Made by a program: the position numbers and the translations under genes
Part shown: in pieces, positions 18,779 to 31,600 of the stretch
Position numbering within the stretch: position 1 is the first letter of the stretch
How the letters are laid out: every line of letters begins with the position of its first letter
The notes under the pieces: generated by a model
Databases searched by the model: none
The model's input: the letters and a program-made list of their open reading frames with translations, nothing else
What the model was told of the DNA's origin: nothing
Assembly (NCBI GenBank): GCA_015655145.1
Contig: JAATFO010000101.1
Span: 1 to 59,060, forward strand
Direction of reading: 5' to 3'
Source of the DNA: Enterobacterales bacterium
GTDB taxonomy: Bacteria; Pseudomonadota; Gammaproteobacteria; Enterobacterales; Enterobacteriaceae
Length of the DNA: 59,060 nucleotides

Positions 18779-19339
18779 CAGTAACCCCTCGCTATCGCGA
18801 CCGGGCGCATCATTGATTTAAGCCAGATGCTTTGCGGACCGGCGTCGCTGACGGTAGCGATCGGTGGCAATGGTTGGGGAAGAACATAATCACAAGCCAT
18901 TTACAGTACCCTGAAAAATGCCAGCATAGGGTCTCCCGATAACGATATCCGTCGTAAGTCACTGCGATATCCTGGCGGTATCTGAGCCATCGAATCACAG
19001 GCTGGCTGTCCAGGCATACCTGGGCTACCTTGCTGCAATTCGCCATCGTTTTGGGAGCATGTCAATACGGTTTCAATCAGAATATCGAAAAGAGATATAA
19101 AATAATAATAATTTTCATTCTCATTAATAAATCTTTGCTACCTAATACCGCAAAGGACTAAAACGCGAACAATAACCATACTTTTCAGATTGTTAAATTA
19201 ATTCAGCTATTTCACTGGGGGAAAATATAAATACTGTTACTCAAAAAAAACGGGTCCATACTACGAGAGGCAATAAAAAAATCTTATACTTGAAAAATAC
19301 TGAGCATCATTCTGACTCGCTGCCACCAAAGGAGTATTT
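18779..19339. other. Intergenic region between fecI-like gene and aspT
   Basis: This 561-base gap divides two divergent operons. It holds the Fur-like box at 19107-19125 and AT-rich sequence on both sides. A 78-codon ORF on the minus strand (18810-19046) lies between the box and the sigma gene, but it has no ribosome site or recognisable protein features. The long distance from the box to the sigma factor start implies a long leader or an unseen small RNA. Near the right end an AAAGGAG ribosome site serves aspT. Confidence 0.6.
19107..19125. promoter_or_regulatory. Fur-box-like site upstream of the fecI-like operon
   Basis: The 19-mer AATAATTTTCATTCTCATT matches the Fur consensus (GATAATGATAATCATTATC) at 11 of 19 positions and sits in a tract of ATAATAATA repeats that adds further overlapping half-sites. 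Position upstream of an ECF-sigma iron uptake operon is what one expects of Fur control. It is 330 bases from the sigma factor start, further than usual. Confidence 0.45.
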
Positions 19340-22725
<3,386 letters not shown>

Positions 22726-22772
22726 ATCAAGGGTTAACCGCACGACGCGCTTGCCCTACGTGTTCTAAAAAC

Positions 22773-22800
22773 GGCCGCCACACGCACTGTGGCGGCCTTC
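22773..22800 (+). terminator. Intrinsic terminator after aspD
   Basis: A perfect 10-bp inverted repeat (GGCCGCCACA / TGTGGCGGCC) with a five-base loop, preceded by an A-tract and followed by a short T-rich run. The A-tract on the other side would let it work in both directions. Confidence 0.8.
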
Positions 22801-22907
22801 ATCACCCGCATACTGGCGCAATAATCAAACAACACTGATCGTATGCCTTGCCAGCTACAGCTATAACTGCAGGTTATACCCCTCGGTCAAACAAGCATTC
22901 GTCAGCG

Positions 22908-23213
22908 ATGGCTGAACGTGATGTAGTCGAATCAGACCACATTACGATGAGAGACATCATGCTGATCCCACAACCCTATTTATTATTCCCTGGCGACGTT
23001 ACCGATCCGCTGCATGAGATCCTTTTTTTCGTTCCAAAGGAGACCCGCCTGCATGACGGGTCAAAAAATGCACTTAGCGTACATTTTCGTACGGTTGGGC
23101 TTCAGCCCCTAAAAGGCACCCGGGAAGTGGGGGTGAAACCTCATTACATGCTGATCTTTCAGACTGAAGAGGATGTTCTGGCGGTTTTACGTGTCCTTCA
23201 TGCAGCAAGGTAA
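22908..23213 (+). CDS. Small hypothetical protein in debris region
   Basis: About 101 residues; not recognised. The C-terminal part (about 85 residues starting MLIPQPYLLF at 22959) has a balanced, protein-like composition with a conserved-looking stretch HYMLIFQTEEDVLAVLRVLH. The start is unclear: in-frame ATGs at 22908, 22947 and 22959 all lack a strong ribosome site. It lies between the aspD terminator and a fragment of a coiled-coil protein, so it may be a surviving gene of a lost plasmid- or ICE-like element. Treat as tentative. Confidence 0.35.
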   Translation: MAERDVVESDHITMRDIMLIPQPYLLFPGDVTDPLHEILFFVPKETRLHDGSKNALSVHFRTVGLQPLKGTREVGVKPHYMLIFQTEEDVLAVLRVLHAAR

Positions 23214-23294
23214 TGGCTGCCAGTTACCTGACGGAAAAATCTGAAGTTCCGGCGTAGAACCCCATAAGGCTGTCCGGGCAGCAGAACGGCGGGT

Positions 23295-23388
23295 GAACAG
23301 AAGGCACAGGCCGAACGGGAGCTGGCCGACGCAGCACAGACCGTTGACGATCTGGAAGAAACCCTTGATACCCTACGTTCACTTACCA
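23295..23388 (+). pseudogene. Fragment of a KfrA-like coiled-coil protein
   Basis: Read in the frame starting at 23295, this stretch encodes EQKAQAERELADAAQT and VDDLEETLDTLRS, an acidic/Ala-rich heptad coiled coil like the body of KfrA-type plasmid/ICE DNA-binding proteins. There is no start and it runs straight into the reverse complement of the RpiR remnant, so it is a broken end. It marks a recombination junction. Confidence 0.4.
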
Positions 23389-23905
23389 AGCGCCCGGTAC
23401 AAATCCTGAATGCGCTTCATCGACTTAATGGTCTGCTGCGGTACAGAGGAAGCCACCGACATCACGATCATCTCCAGACACACCAGCACCGGACCGTGCT
23501 GCGGCACTTTGTTGTTATCGCCACCGCGCGGCACCGTTACCACCACATCCGCTTCTTTACTGAAGCGTGAATCGGTGGCATTTGTCAGCAAAACAGTTGG
23601 AATGCCTAAGCGTTTTGCCTCACGCAGTGTCGCCTGCCCTTCGCGGTGCGCAGACTTCTGCGCCATCATAATCAGTACATCACCGCGCCGCAGGTTGATG
23701 ATCTGTTCAGCCAGCATGAGTCCGGTGCGATTGAGCGGCACGGCGGGCATGCCGACGCGCCATCAATGTAAAGTCCGGCTCATAGTAAGTGACAATGGAT
23801 TCGCGTTTACCCTGTCCGGCCTCGCATTCCATTGTGCCGGGAACACCATCGCTGCGCATAAATCGGTAGCCCCACCGCCAGCATCCTCGGGGCCGTTCGC
23901 GGCGT
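23379..23905 (-). pseudogene. Frameshifted RpiR/MurR-type regulator remnant (SIS domain)
   Basis: The 3' part (23379-23750) encodes most of a SIS sugar-phosphate-binding domain (LRRGDVLIMMAQKSAHREGQ ... LGIPTVLLTNATDS) as in RpiR-family regulators. Upstream, another frame carries its expected lead-in (KRESIVTYYEPDFTLM near 23770-23815), so there is at least one frameshift near 23752. The N-terminal helix-turn-helix is missing altogether. RpiR regulators often control sugar catabolism, and the remnant lies at the end of the L-rhamnose gene block, so it may be its former regulator. It is also cut by the coiled-coil fragment on its other side. Confidence 0.7.
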
Positions 23906-23941
23906 GAATGTCGATCACACCACGATTTTACCGTGGTAAAA

Positions 23942-24712
23942 TTATTGCAGGTTTACAAATGCACCGCCATCTACCAATAAGGATGCTCCGGTTACATATT
24001 GCGCCATTTTTGACGCCAGAAAGACGGCCGGTCCGGCAAGGTCTTCAGGTCTTCCAAGGCGTCCCAGCGGAATGCGTTCGATCATGCGCTGGCGCTTTTT
24101 CTCGTCGCTGAGATCGTCTTTATTAATGTCAGTGGCGATGGTCCCGGGCAACAAGGCATTGCAGCGAATACCATAAGGCGCCAGTGCGATGGCGCAGGAG
24201 TTCATTAGCGAGAGCAGACCCGCCTTGGTCGGGGTATAGTGAGTCTGGTTTCCTCCACCGACCAGCGCACTAATCGAACTCACTGCAATGATTGTCCCAC
24301 CGCAGCCCTGATCAGCCATCCGGCGTGCGGCGGCCAGTGTCGCGAAATAGGCCCCATTAAGGTTAGTGTTAATAGTGCGTAAGTAGGTTTCCCTGGGCAT
24401 GTCGAGAAAGGCATGGAAAGGGCAGATACCCGCATTGCTGACGAAAATGTCGATGCCGCCAAAGCTATCGACTGCTTTCTGTGCAAGCGCTTCCCCGGTA
24501 TCGGGATCTGATATGTCCCCACCTTGCTCCACAGCAAGACGTCCCAGTGCTTCGATCTCGGTAATTAAGCTGGCCGCCTCCTCTTTACTGGTGTCATTTC
24601 CGGGGTGACCGATAACCACATTCGCGCCCTGGCGGGCATACTCCAGAGCAATTGCGCGACCTATACCACGGGAGGCACCGGTGACGATAGCGCGTTTATC
24701 TTTAAGCAACAT
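23942..24712 (-). CDS. SDR-family L-rhamnose 1-dehydrogenase (probable)
   Basis: A 256-residue short-chain dehydrogenase: cofactor loop TGASRGIG (near residues 12-19), NAG motif, catalytic Ser in AVSSIS and the Tyr-x-x-x-Lys pair in HYTPTKAG. In the non-phosphorylative pathway this enzyme oxidises L-rhamnose to L-rhamnono-lactone with NAD(P)+. Within the SDR family the sequence looks like known bacterial L-rhamnose dehydrogenases, and it shares a block with the lactonase, dehydratase, mutarotase, transporter and aldolase of that pathway. It is the last gene of the block; the gap to the RhaT gene is 39 bases. Confidence 0.8.
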   Translation of the reverse strand: MLLKDKRAIVTGASRGIGRAIALEYARQGANVVIGHPGNDTSKEEAASLITEIEALGRLAVEQGGDISDPDTGEALAQKAVDSFGGIDIFVSNAGICPFHAFLDMPRETYLRTINTNLNGAYFATLAAARRMADQGCGGTIIAVSSISALVGGGNQTHYTPTKAGLLSLMNSCAIALAPYGIRCNALLPGTIATDINKDDLSDEKKRQRMIERIPLGRLGRPEDLAGPAVFLASKMAQYVTGASLLVDGGAFVNLQ

Positions 24713-24751
24713 AGTTTGGTCTCCTGGATTGATAGGCCAGCCTCGCAGGCT

Positions 24752-25810
24752 TTATCCTAAATAGTTACCGAAAGCCAGCATTCCGATAGATATCAAAATG
24801 ACGATGTTCCCAAGAAGAAGAACCCTTTTATTGTGCAGACTGGTGCCGTGCCATTCGCGGAAATAGAGTCCCCATATGTTTGATACAATGATAATGAAAG
24901 ACATGTGCAACACCCATGAGCTGGCATCGTTGTGCAGACGACTTTCACCCATACCGTAAAAGAAGAATTGCAGGAACCACAGGGTTCCGGCGCTGGCAGA
25001 GAAGAGATAGTTGCGCAACAGTGGCGCATGGCGGTTGAGATAATCACCGAAACTGTGGTTTCTGAATCCCAGTACTAAGCACCAGATGGCATTGGAGGTT
25101 AAACCACCCCACATAACGAACATGAAGGTGACATTATTCTGAAACAAGGAGTCGGTCCCGGCGGCTACCGTCGCTTCGGCCAAAGGATGACCCGCAGAGA
25201 TGCCATAACTGAAACAAGCACTCAGCACGCCTGATATCAGGGCGACGATAATGCCTTTGCGTAGTGAGAACTCTTTGATGCTGATCTGTTTGATGTCATC
25301 GGCGAGCTCCCGATCTTTAAGCATGCCCGACCAACCGCAGATTGCGATGCCAACGAGCGATACGGCCACCCCGAGTAGGACCAGTTGGCCACCGGGGCGC
25401 CCGGCCATCGCACTGATGGTTTGCGTTCCACCGGTACCTGAGAGATCGTTATAGAGCAGCGGCATCAGAGAACCGAAAGCTGACGTCAGCCCCATCACCA
25501 TCGACATGCCTAGCGAAAGGCCCAGATAGCGCATCGTCAGCCCGAAGGTAAGTCCGCCAATGCCCCACAGTACGCCAAAGAGGTAAATCCAGCACAGCAT
25601 GGATGCATTGGCTTGCGAGATAATGTCGCCAAAATCGGGAACAGTGATCGCCACAGCAATGAAAGGAACGATTAACCAGGAAAAACTGCCGCCGACCAGC
25701 CAGTAGCTTTCCCATGACCAGCGTCTGACGCTTCTGAACGGTATATAGAAGCTCCCGGAGGCAAAACCGCCGAGGAAGTGCAAAAAGATGCCAAGTACCA
25801 CAGTTCCCAT
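24752..25810 (-). CDS. rhaT: L-rhamnose-proton symporter (RhaT family)
   Basis: A 352-residue membrane protein with about ten helices, starting MGTVVLGIFLHFLGGFASGS and carrying the RhaT signature IPFRSVRRWSWESYWLVGG. RhaT imports L-rhamnose with a proton; length agrees with the E. coli protein (344). The ATG at 25810 is chosen since GGGG lies upstream and this is the normal N-terminus; longer in-frame starts would extend into the preceding gene. It lies seven bases after the amidohydrolase gene, in one operon. Confidence 0.92.
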   Translation of the reverse strand: MGTVVLGIFLHFLGGFASGSFYIPFRSVRRWSWESYWLVGGSFSWLIVPFIAVAITVPDFGDIISQANASMLCWIYLFGVLWGIGGLTFGLTMRYLGLSLGMSMVMGLTSAFGSLMPLLYNDLSGTGGTQTISAMAGRPGGQLVLLGVAVSLVGIAICGWSGMLKDRELADDIKQISIKEFSLRKGIIVALISGVLSACFSYGISAGHPLAEATVAAGTDSLFQNNVTFMFVMWGGLTSNAIWCLVLGFRNHSFGDYLNRHAPLLRNYLFSASAGTLWFLQFFFYGMGESRLHNDASSWVLHMSFIIIVSNIWGLYFREWHGTSLHNKRVLLLGNIVILISIGMLAFGNYLG

Positions 25811-25817
25811 TTCAGTA

Positions 25818-26732
25818 TTACCCCTCTTTAATGTGGTAATAACGTCGGGCGTTATCGACAAAGAGCTGGCTGCGTTCCTGTGCCGAAGCGTCTTTCAGCA
25901 ATTGTGCATAAGCTTCCCAGACCCTGCCATAACTGGCATAGAGGCCATCAACCGGGAAATTGGATGCGAACATACATCGTCCGACGCCAAAGGCATCAAT
26001 CGCTTCGAAAACCAGCGGGCGGAGACTATTGAGGCTCCAGGCGTGATCCAGCATGGCGAAGCCACTGAGCTTGATAACCACATTAGCGTGTCGGGCCAGC
26101 GCGCGCAGCCCATCGCGCCACTCGCGCCAGCCTCGTGGGCCGCCGCGGTCGACATACATACCGGCATGATTGATAACGATAAGTAAATCGGGATGCTGGC
26201 GGGCAATCTCAGCCGCCTCAGTCATCTGGTTTGGATAAAGCTGCAGTTCAAACAGCAGCCCATATTTTTCCAGTAACGCCAACTGTTGACGCCATATAAC
26301 ATCGCGCATGAAGTGATAACCGACATAGTCGAACAGGGGATCCTGATGAACGTTGAGCGTTTGTCTCACACCCCGGATGCGTGGCGTGATGGCGAGATGG
26401 GCCTGAATCTTTTCCCCGGCGTCAGCAGCGGACAGATCGACATAAACCGACAACGCGGAAGGTAACAGACGTTCATCGCAAGACTCCGCCCCATCCATCT
26501 GCTCGGCCAGCCAGGCCGTTTCCTGCAAAGGATCAGCGGGATTAGCCTCAACATTGACCATGCCCAACAGGTCGATGCCCTCTTCCATGGCGAGACGGCG
26601 CAGGTCCGTCAGGGTGAAATCATGTGCCATAGGGGAGTAGTCTCCCATCAGACTGGGAACAGGGTGCTCAAGCCAGGGATAGTTGCCCGAGGCCAATGAC
26701 CATAGATGAACATGGGGATCGATAACTTGCAT
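25818..26732 (-). CDS. Amidohydrolase-fold lactonase, probable L-rhamnono-lactonase
   Basis: A 304-residue TIM-barrel hydrolase of the Amidohydro_2 group. The N-terminal metal motif is DPHVHLWSL, and the barrel ends with INHAGMY and a DNARRYYH tail typical of this family. In the L-rhamnose pathway it would open L-rhamnono-1,4-lactone to L-rhamnonate, the step between the dehydrogenase and the dehydratase encoded on either side. Its start shares one base with the mutarotase stop (TGATG). Substrate is inferred from neighbours. Confidence 0.82.
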   Translation of the reverse strand: MQVIDPHVHLWSLASGNYPWLEHPVPSLMGDYSPMAHDFTLTDLRRLAMEEGIDLLGMVNVEANPADPLQETAWLAEQMDGAESCDERLLPSALSVYVDLSAADAGEKIQAHLAITPRIRGVRQTLNVHQDPLFDYVGYHFMRDVIWRQQLALLEKYGLLFELQLYPNQMTEAAEIARQHPDLLIVINHAGMYVDRGGPRGWREWRDGLRALARHANVVIKLSGFAMLDHAWSLNSLRPLVFEAIDAFGVGRCMFASNFPVDGLYASYGRVWEAYAQLLKDASAQERSQLFVDNARRYYHIKEG

Positions 26733-27082
26733 CAGGATGACCCCTTATCAAGGGAGAAAACGTTTGCGAGCGGCACGCTGACAGGGCGTTCGTCCACTTC
26801 TGTCGCCATGATGTCGGCCATGTAACGCCACCAGCGGCGCATTACAAGCCGGCTCGACAATTCCTCTATTTCATGCGGATCACGATGACGCATAACGGCA
26901 AATAACGCGTTATCACGTTCATCAAGGAAGATGTGATAGTCGATCACGCCTGCGGCATGTAGAGCGTTCACTAATTCAGGCCAGATTTCCTCATGACGAC
27001 GCTGGTACTCCGCAGCCTGCCCTGGATTGAGTTGCATGCGGAACGCCCGCACCTTTGTGTTAACGACAGATTCAGCGAGCAT
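26732..27082 (-). CDS. rhaM: L-rhamnose mutarotase
   Basis: A 116-residue protein of the RhaM/RhaU ferredoxin-like family. Conserved pieces seen: [28 protein letters not shown] and [11 protein letters not shown], the WW pair and His being the sugar-binding residues. It interconverts alpha and beta L-rhamnopyranose, giving the dehydrogenase its preferred anomer. It overlaps the dehydratase gene by 11 bases and the lactonase gene by one. Confidence 0.93.
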   Translation of the reverse strand: MLAESVVNTKVRAFRMQLNPGQAAEYQRRHEEIWPELVNALHAAGVIDYHIFLDERDNALFAVMRHRDPHEIEELSSRLVMRRWWRYMADIMATEVDERPVSVPLANVFSLDKGSS

Positions 27083-28259
27083 AAGGGCGTACCAGTTTGA
27101 CTTCCGGATTGAGGTCCACGCCGAAACCAGGTTTATCCAGCGCCGAGGCTTTCAGGCGACCGCCTTCCGGTATCGGCTCATTAAGCAGCAACGGATTGAA
27201 CATAGGCACCACCTGATCAGCTTTCGGCGCCATCATCAGAAACTCTGCGAAGGGGCTGTTGTGGCGGGTGATAACGAAGTGATAGCTGTAGACCGAGGAA
27301 CCATGGGGCACGACCAGCTTGCCAAAGGCGTCGGCAAGTGCGGAAATTTTGATCAGCTCAGTGATACCACCGCACCAGCCCACATCGGGCTGGATCACGT
27401 CACAACATTCCATTTCCAACAACATACGGAAACCCCAACGGGTGGCTTCGTGCTCACCGGTGTTGACCAGCATCCCTTTGGGAACATTGCGTTTGAGTTC
27501 CGCATAACCCCAATAGTCATCCGGCGGCAGCGCTTCTTCAATCCACTTAAGTCCGTATTCATGGCCAAGCCGAGCCAGTCTGGTCGCGTAATTGACATCA
27601 AGACTCATCCAGCAGTCGAACATTAACCAAAAATCGTTTCCGGTACGCGAGCGCATTTCGGCCAACTCTGCAATGTTGCTTTGCAGTCCCTCTTCACCAC
27701 TGGCGGGACCATATTTGAGCGGAAGCTTGCCGCCAATAAAGCCCATTTTCTGCGCCAGGTCAGGACGGGGACCGGTCGCATAGAAAGTCAATTCGTCACG
27801 TACCGCACCGCCAAGCAGCGCGTACACGGGCTCATCCCGGACTTTGGCAGCAAGATCCCACAATGCCAGATCAACCGCCGAAATGGTGTTAAGCACGATG
27901 CCCTTGCGGCCATAGAAAAGAGTCCCATTGAACATCTGGTCCCAGATCTTCTCGAGATCGGTCACCTTCTGGCCTTCAACAAAGCGTGCCAGATGGTGTT
28001 CAACGATCCAGGCGCCTAACTGGCCCCCGGTACTGACACCAAACCCCACCGTGCCATCACTGGCCTCGACGATAACCACCAAAGACCCCAGTACATTGAG
28101 GCCAAAGCTTTTGCGGTGCAGGCAATATTCGGGGTACTTGCTCATTGGGGTAGATATCTGCCCATCGATCCAGTGATCATCACCCTGGTCGTGATAGTCT
28201 GCCCCGCCGCCGGCAACTGTGGTAAAGGCACGAATATGTTTGATAGTAATTGCGTTCAT
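27072..28259 (-). CDS. rhmD: L-rhamnonate dehydratase (enolase superfamily)
   Basis: A 395-residue enolase-superfamily enzyme close in length and sequence style to E. coli RhmD. Visible active-site pieces: metal ligands in [28 protein letters not shown] and [11 protein letters not shown], the general acid/base dyad in QPDVGWCGG and [10 protein letters not shown], and an N-terminal capping region with [15 protein letters not shown]. It converts L-rhamnonate to 2-keto-3-deoxy-L-rhamnonate. GAGGATGAGTACGG before the ATG is a fair ribosome site. It is the first gene of a five-gene run (rhmD, mutarotase, lactonase, rhaT, dehydrogenase). Confidence 0.94.
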   Translation of the reverse strand: MNAITIKHIRAFTTVAGGGADYHDQGDDHWIDGQISTPMSKYPEYCLHRKSFGLNVLGSLVVIVEASDGTVGFGVSTGGQLGAWIVEHHLARFVEGQKVTDLEKIWDQMFNGTLFYGRKGIVLNTISAVDLALWDLAAKVRDEPVYALLGGAVRDELTFYATGPRPDLAQKMGFIGGKLPLKYGPASGEEGLQSNIAELAEMRSRTGNDFWLMFDCWMSLDVNYATRLARLGHEYGLKWIEEALPPDDYWGYAELKRNVPKGMLVNTGEHEATRWGFRMLLEMECCDVIQPDVGWCGGITELIKISALADAFGKLVVPHGSSVYSYHFVITRHNSPFAEFLMMAPKADQVVPMFNPLLLNEPIPEGGRLKASALDKPGFGVDLNPEVKLVRPYAR

Positions 28260-28392
28260 CCGTACTCATCCTCATTACTTAATCATTAATGGAGTCAGCT
28301 CCAGGGTTAATATGACCTGAGGTTGGCGTAATCTTTCTGATATTCTCTGTCACAGTCATGCTGTATTTAGTAGAATGTGGTAATAGTTATAA

Positions 28393-29688
28393 TTATGGAA
28401 CAGAGGTCGATAAGAAATTGAAACGTTTCAAATTAAACACGAAGAATATATTAATAATGGTCAATATTGATATCATATAAAGACCTGCGGAATTAGAATG
28501 AAAATAACTGTCTGACCATTGTTTCAGATTGGGAGCCAAAAAACCGCCCAAAGCACCTATAGTATTAATTAAAGCGATCCCCGCAGCGGCGGCATTGCCG
28601 CTAAACATACGGGCAGGGAATGTCCAAAATAACGGTTGAACTGCAATAAACCCTGATATTCCTATACATATTGCTACAAATATAAGAAGCGGTGTGACAA
28701 TAGTCACCGAGGCCGCTATTCCCAGACAGCCAAGTATCAGACTAATTACTGCAAACAACCGGTGTTTTTGAAAATGATCTGCCCAGGAGCACACTAAATA
28801 AGTAAGTATTATCGCGCAAATCCAGGGCAGTGCAGATATCATCCCCACTTTCCAATCCATTTTACTTCCCATCAATGAGGCTACCTGCCCTGGCAAATAA
28901 AATACCATGCCATAAACACCAGTCTGAATAAGACTATAGATAATACAGAGATACACAGTACCTGGTTTTATAAGAGACTTGAATGTGTCAGAGCCGCGAT
29001 CAATAAGCGTCTTTTGTTCCCGTTTTATTTCACTGACCAGAATATGGCTGTCGGACACAGAAAGCCATTTAGCATTTTGCGGACGATCATCAAGATAGAA
29101 GTAAGCAATGATTCCTACAATAGATGCCAAAGCGCCTTCCAACAGAAACATCCATTGCCAGCCTTGAAAATTTCCAATACCATCAAACCCAAGTAAAAGT
29201 CCTGATAACGGCCCTCCAAAAATAAAAGCCAATGGTGCGCCAAAATAGAAAATCCCCATGGACTGAGAGCGATGTTTTTCGGGAAACCAGTAAGTAAGAT
29301 ATAAGATAACGCCCGGAAAAAAACCTGCCTCAGCAGCACCTAATATAAATCTCATAATAAAAAACATCTGTGCGTTATGGACCCAGGCCATCGCACCAGA
29401 GGCAACCCCCCAGGTTACCATGATACGACACATCCAGATTTTTGCGCCTATCCGATGAAGGATCAAATTACCTGGAATTTCCAGAAGTGCATAACCAAGA
29501 AAAAAAACACCCGCACCGAAAGCAAAGGCAGCGTCAGATATACCGGTATCTGCCTGAAATGCCTCTTTTGCAAAACTTACATTAGCACGATCCAGAAAAG
29601 CCACAATATACATCAAAAGAAGGAATGGAAGGAGTCTACAGGACACCTTCCTTATTACGCGTTTTGTATCAACCTCTGATATCTTCAT
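28393..29688 (-). CDS. MFS transporter of the anion:cation symporter (ACS) family, RhmT-like
   Basis: A 431-residue, 12-helix transporter. The N-terminus (RKVSCRLLPFLLLMYIVAFLDRANVSFA) and GAAEAGFFPGVILYLTYWFP are hallmarks of the ACS family that imports sugar acids such as galactonate, glucarate and, for RhmT, L-rhamnonate. Position between the dehydratase and the aldolase suggests uptake of L-rhamnonate or a related acid, giving the pathway a second entry after RhaT. The gene is more AT-rich than the rhmD block, as is the aldolase gene next to it. Confidence 0.88.
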   Translation of the reverse strand: MKISEVDTKRVIRKVSCRLLPFLLLMYIVAFLDRANVSFAKEAFQADTGISDAAFAFGAGVFFLGYALLEIPGNLILHRIGAKIWMCRIMVTWGVASGAMAWVHNAQMFFIMRFILGAAEAGFFPGVILYLTYWFPEKHRSQSMGIFYFGAPLAFIFGGPLSGLLLGFDGIGNFQGWQWMFLLEGALASIVGIIAYFYLDDRPQNAKWLSVSDSHILVSEIKREQKTLIDRGSDTFKSLIKPGTVYLCIIYSLIQTGVYGMVFYLPGQVASLMGSKMDWKVGMISALPWICAIILTYLVCSWADHFQKHRLFAVISLILGCLGIAASVTIVTPLLIFVAICIGISGFIAVQPLFWTFPARMFSGNAAAAGIALINTIGALGGFLAPNLKQWSDSYFHSNSAGLYMISILTIINIFFVFNLKRFNFLSTSVP

Positions 29689-29737
29689 CGGATTATCCTC
29701 CCATCAGGACACACGTTGAAACTCTCCGGTATATCTT

Positions 29738-30661
29738 TTATGCCCAGCGCAAGACCAGTGCATCAAGATCTTTGGCGATCTCGGTTAATTGCAAACGCGT
29801 ATGTTCATTTAGCGGAGGTAATGGTGACCTCGGCAAATCACATTTGATAATCCCCCCAGCCTTGAATAAGGCCTTAGCGGCCAGTAAACCCGCTTGTCGA
29901 TTTTCGAAATTTATCAATGGCAGCCAACGATTATATCGTTCTTTGGCTCCCTGACGATCTCCTGAAGCATAGGCTTTGATTATAGGCTGCAAACCATCAG
30001 GATATCCGCCGCCTAATATTCCACCTCGGGCTCCGGCCTCTAAATCAGCGAATAAAGTGATAGCCTCCTCGCCATCCCATGGTCCTTCTATAGCATCTCC
30101 CCCTAAGCGAATAAGATCTCTGAGCTTATTCGCTGATTGGGGAACTTCAATTTTAAAGTAACAAACGTTGGGAACATCATGAGCCAACTTTGCCAGGTAT
30201 TTGGCGGATACAGGCGTACCGCTCATAGGCGCATCCTGGTACATAATTGGAATATCCAATTCATTTGCAACGGTTTCATAGAAATGATGTATTTGGTATT
30301 CAGAAACACGGATGGTCGCCCCATGGTAAGGCGGCATGATCATGACCATTACTGCCCCCATGGTCTGTGCATCCTTGCTGCGTTCTGCACATATTTTTGG
30401 ACTAAAATGGGTCGTCGTTACTATCACTGGCACACGTCCACTGACATGATCGAGAATAACCTCAATGAGTATATTCCTCTCATTATCAGTCAGTGAAAAT
30501 TGTTCTGAATAATTGGCCAGAATACATAACCCATCAGCCCCTGCATCAATGATGAAATCAATACAACGTCTCTGTCCTTCAAGGTCCAACTCACCCTGTG
30601 TATTAAAAATGGTAGGAACTACTGAGAATGCTCCCGTATAACGTGGGTTGGTGGCAGTCAT
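29738..30661 (-). CDS. DapA-family aldolase, probable 2-keto-3-deoxy-L-rhamnonate aldolase
   Basis: A 307-residue class I aldolase of the dihydrodipicolinate synthase/N-acetylneuraminate lyase group. The Schiff-base lysine is in CYFKIEVP and the partner tyrosine in PIMYQDAPMSG. In the non-phosphorylative L-rhamnose route (LRA4 type) such an enzyme splits 2-keto-3-deoxy-L-rhamnonate into pyruvate and L-lactaldehyde; E. coli uses an unrelated HpcH-type aldolase (RhmA). I chose the ATG at 30661, eight bases after GGAG; the ATG at 30667 is too close to that site. It begins the whole minus-strand sugar-acid block and is followed after 49 bases by the transporter gene. Confidence 0.85.
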   Translation of the reverse strand: MTATNPRYTGAFSVVPTIFNTQGELDLEGQRRCIDFIIDAGADGLCILANYSEQFSLTDNERNILIEVILDHVSGRVPVIVTTTHFSPKICAERSKDAQTMGAVMVMIMPPYHGATIRVSEYQIHHFYETVANELDIPIMYQDAPMSGTPVSAKYLAKLAHDVPNVCYFKIEVPQSANKLRDLIRLGGDAIEGPWDGEEAITLFADLEAGARGGILGGGYPDGLQPIIKAYASGDRQGAKERYNRWLPLINFENRQAGLLAAKALFKAGGIIKCDLPRSPLPPLNEHTRLQLTEIAKDLDALVLRWA

Positions 30662-31353
30662 GAGCATACTCCTTTATCGTGGATGATAGATAAATAACGG
30701 CTTTAATGAAAATTATTCTTCTTTAAATTAAATAGCAATTTTTATTCCAATACCGGGTGGAATTACAAAATAAATAAGTAGTGTCACTGAAGTTCTGTGT
30801 CATTTGTTTATTTTAATGTTATTTCAATTATAATTAAGAATCATCGAAGATATAAAAATAAACCTATCAGTGGCACTACTTTATTTTTCCTGTTGTCTGT
30901 TTTAAAGATATCTCACCACATTTATATATGTGAACGCCGGGGATGTTCCATTTATGTGCATGAACGTTTATTTTGGTGCAGAAAAATGCCCATGGGTCTT
31001 ATGGCATTTAATTATAGACAGGCGGGATCATTTATAATCCAGGAGAATAGGTACTATCAGGAAGGAAAGTCAGCAAGGGATAGGTACACAGATAACCTCA
31101 GCGCAGATGACATGCTACCGGATAAAAAAATACATTACAGGCAGGATTTACACACACCGAATTGAACGTAAAAATCTGCGCTTTAATAACAGGCTGAAAC
31201 GACGGAACGGTAAGCCGTCCGGGTACTCAAAACCCACAGAAATGGATGACAAAACCATCGGTACACTTATTGCGCGCAAACATTATCTATATTGATATCA
31301 ATCAACACGATTGAATACCGCCTGTTTTTTATATCTGAATACGTTCAGGTTAG
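30662..31353. other. Intergenic region with IS1-family remnant
   Basis: The left 130 bases are AT-rich and should hold the promoter of the sugar-acid block. The rest contains short broken reading frames, of which only the right part (to 31295) is recognisable as IS1 transposase debris. No intact gene is seen. Confidence 0.55.
30980..31295 (+). pseudogene. IS1-family transposase (InsB) remnant
   Basis: The 3' end, in the frame ending at 31295, encodes GRIYTHRIERKNLRFNNRL, then KRRNGKPSGYSKPTEMDDKT and IGTLIARKHYLY. This is the C-terminus of IS1 InsB (catalytic DDE end region with the QRIER pattern). About 60 bases upstream the match moves to another frame (DDMLPDKKIHY), so the gene is frameshifted. 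No insA part or terminal repeats were found. The element is dead. Confidence 0.75.
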
Positions 31354-31590
31354 TCATTCTTTTTTTTTGCCTTTAGGCCGACCGGGGATAGGTTTTGCGC
31401 GCAGGGCGTCCATTCCCCCGCTGCGATAATCGGCGACCCAGCGAAAGACCGTGCGCCGGTTTAAACCTAATATCTCCGCAACCTGATTCGCTTTCCATCC
31501 TTGTTCTATGGCAGCAACCGCCCGTTGTCGCATGACTTCCAATACGTGATGATTAAGGCTGCGGGCGTCGAAAGATCGCTTGGTTTTCAT
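31354..31590 (-). pseudogene. IS630-type transposase N-terminal fragment
   Basis: A 78-residue fragment starting MKTKRSFDARSLNHHVLEVM with a helix-turn-helix (KANQVAEILGLNRRTVFRWV) and the IS630 linker end GGMDALRAKPIPGRPKG. A full IS630 transposase goes on with a DDE catalytic domain of more than 200 residues, absent here: the frame ends in a Lys-rich tail at 31354. It lies 10 bases after the MFS gene on the same strand. Confidence 0.75.
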
Positions 31591-31600
31591 TTCGATGTGC

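Noticed and set aside
18810..19046. A 78-codon ORF between the Fur-like box and the fecI-like gene
   Set aside because: No ribosome site, no family features and unusual composition (many Cys/Trp/His); most likely non-coding leader.
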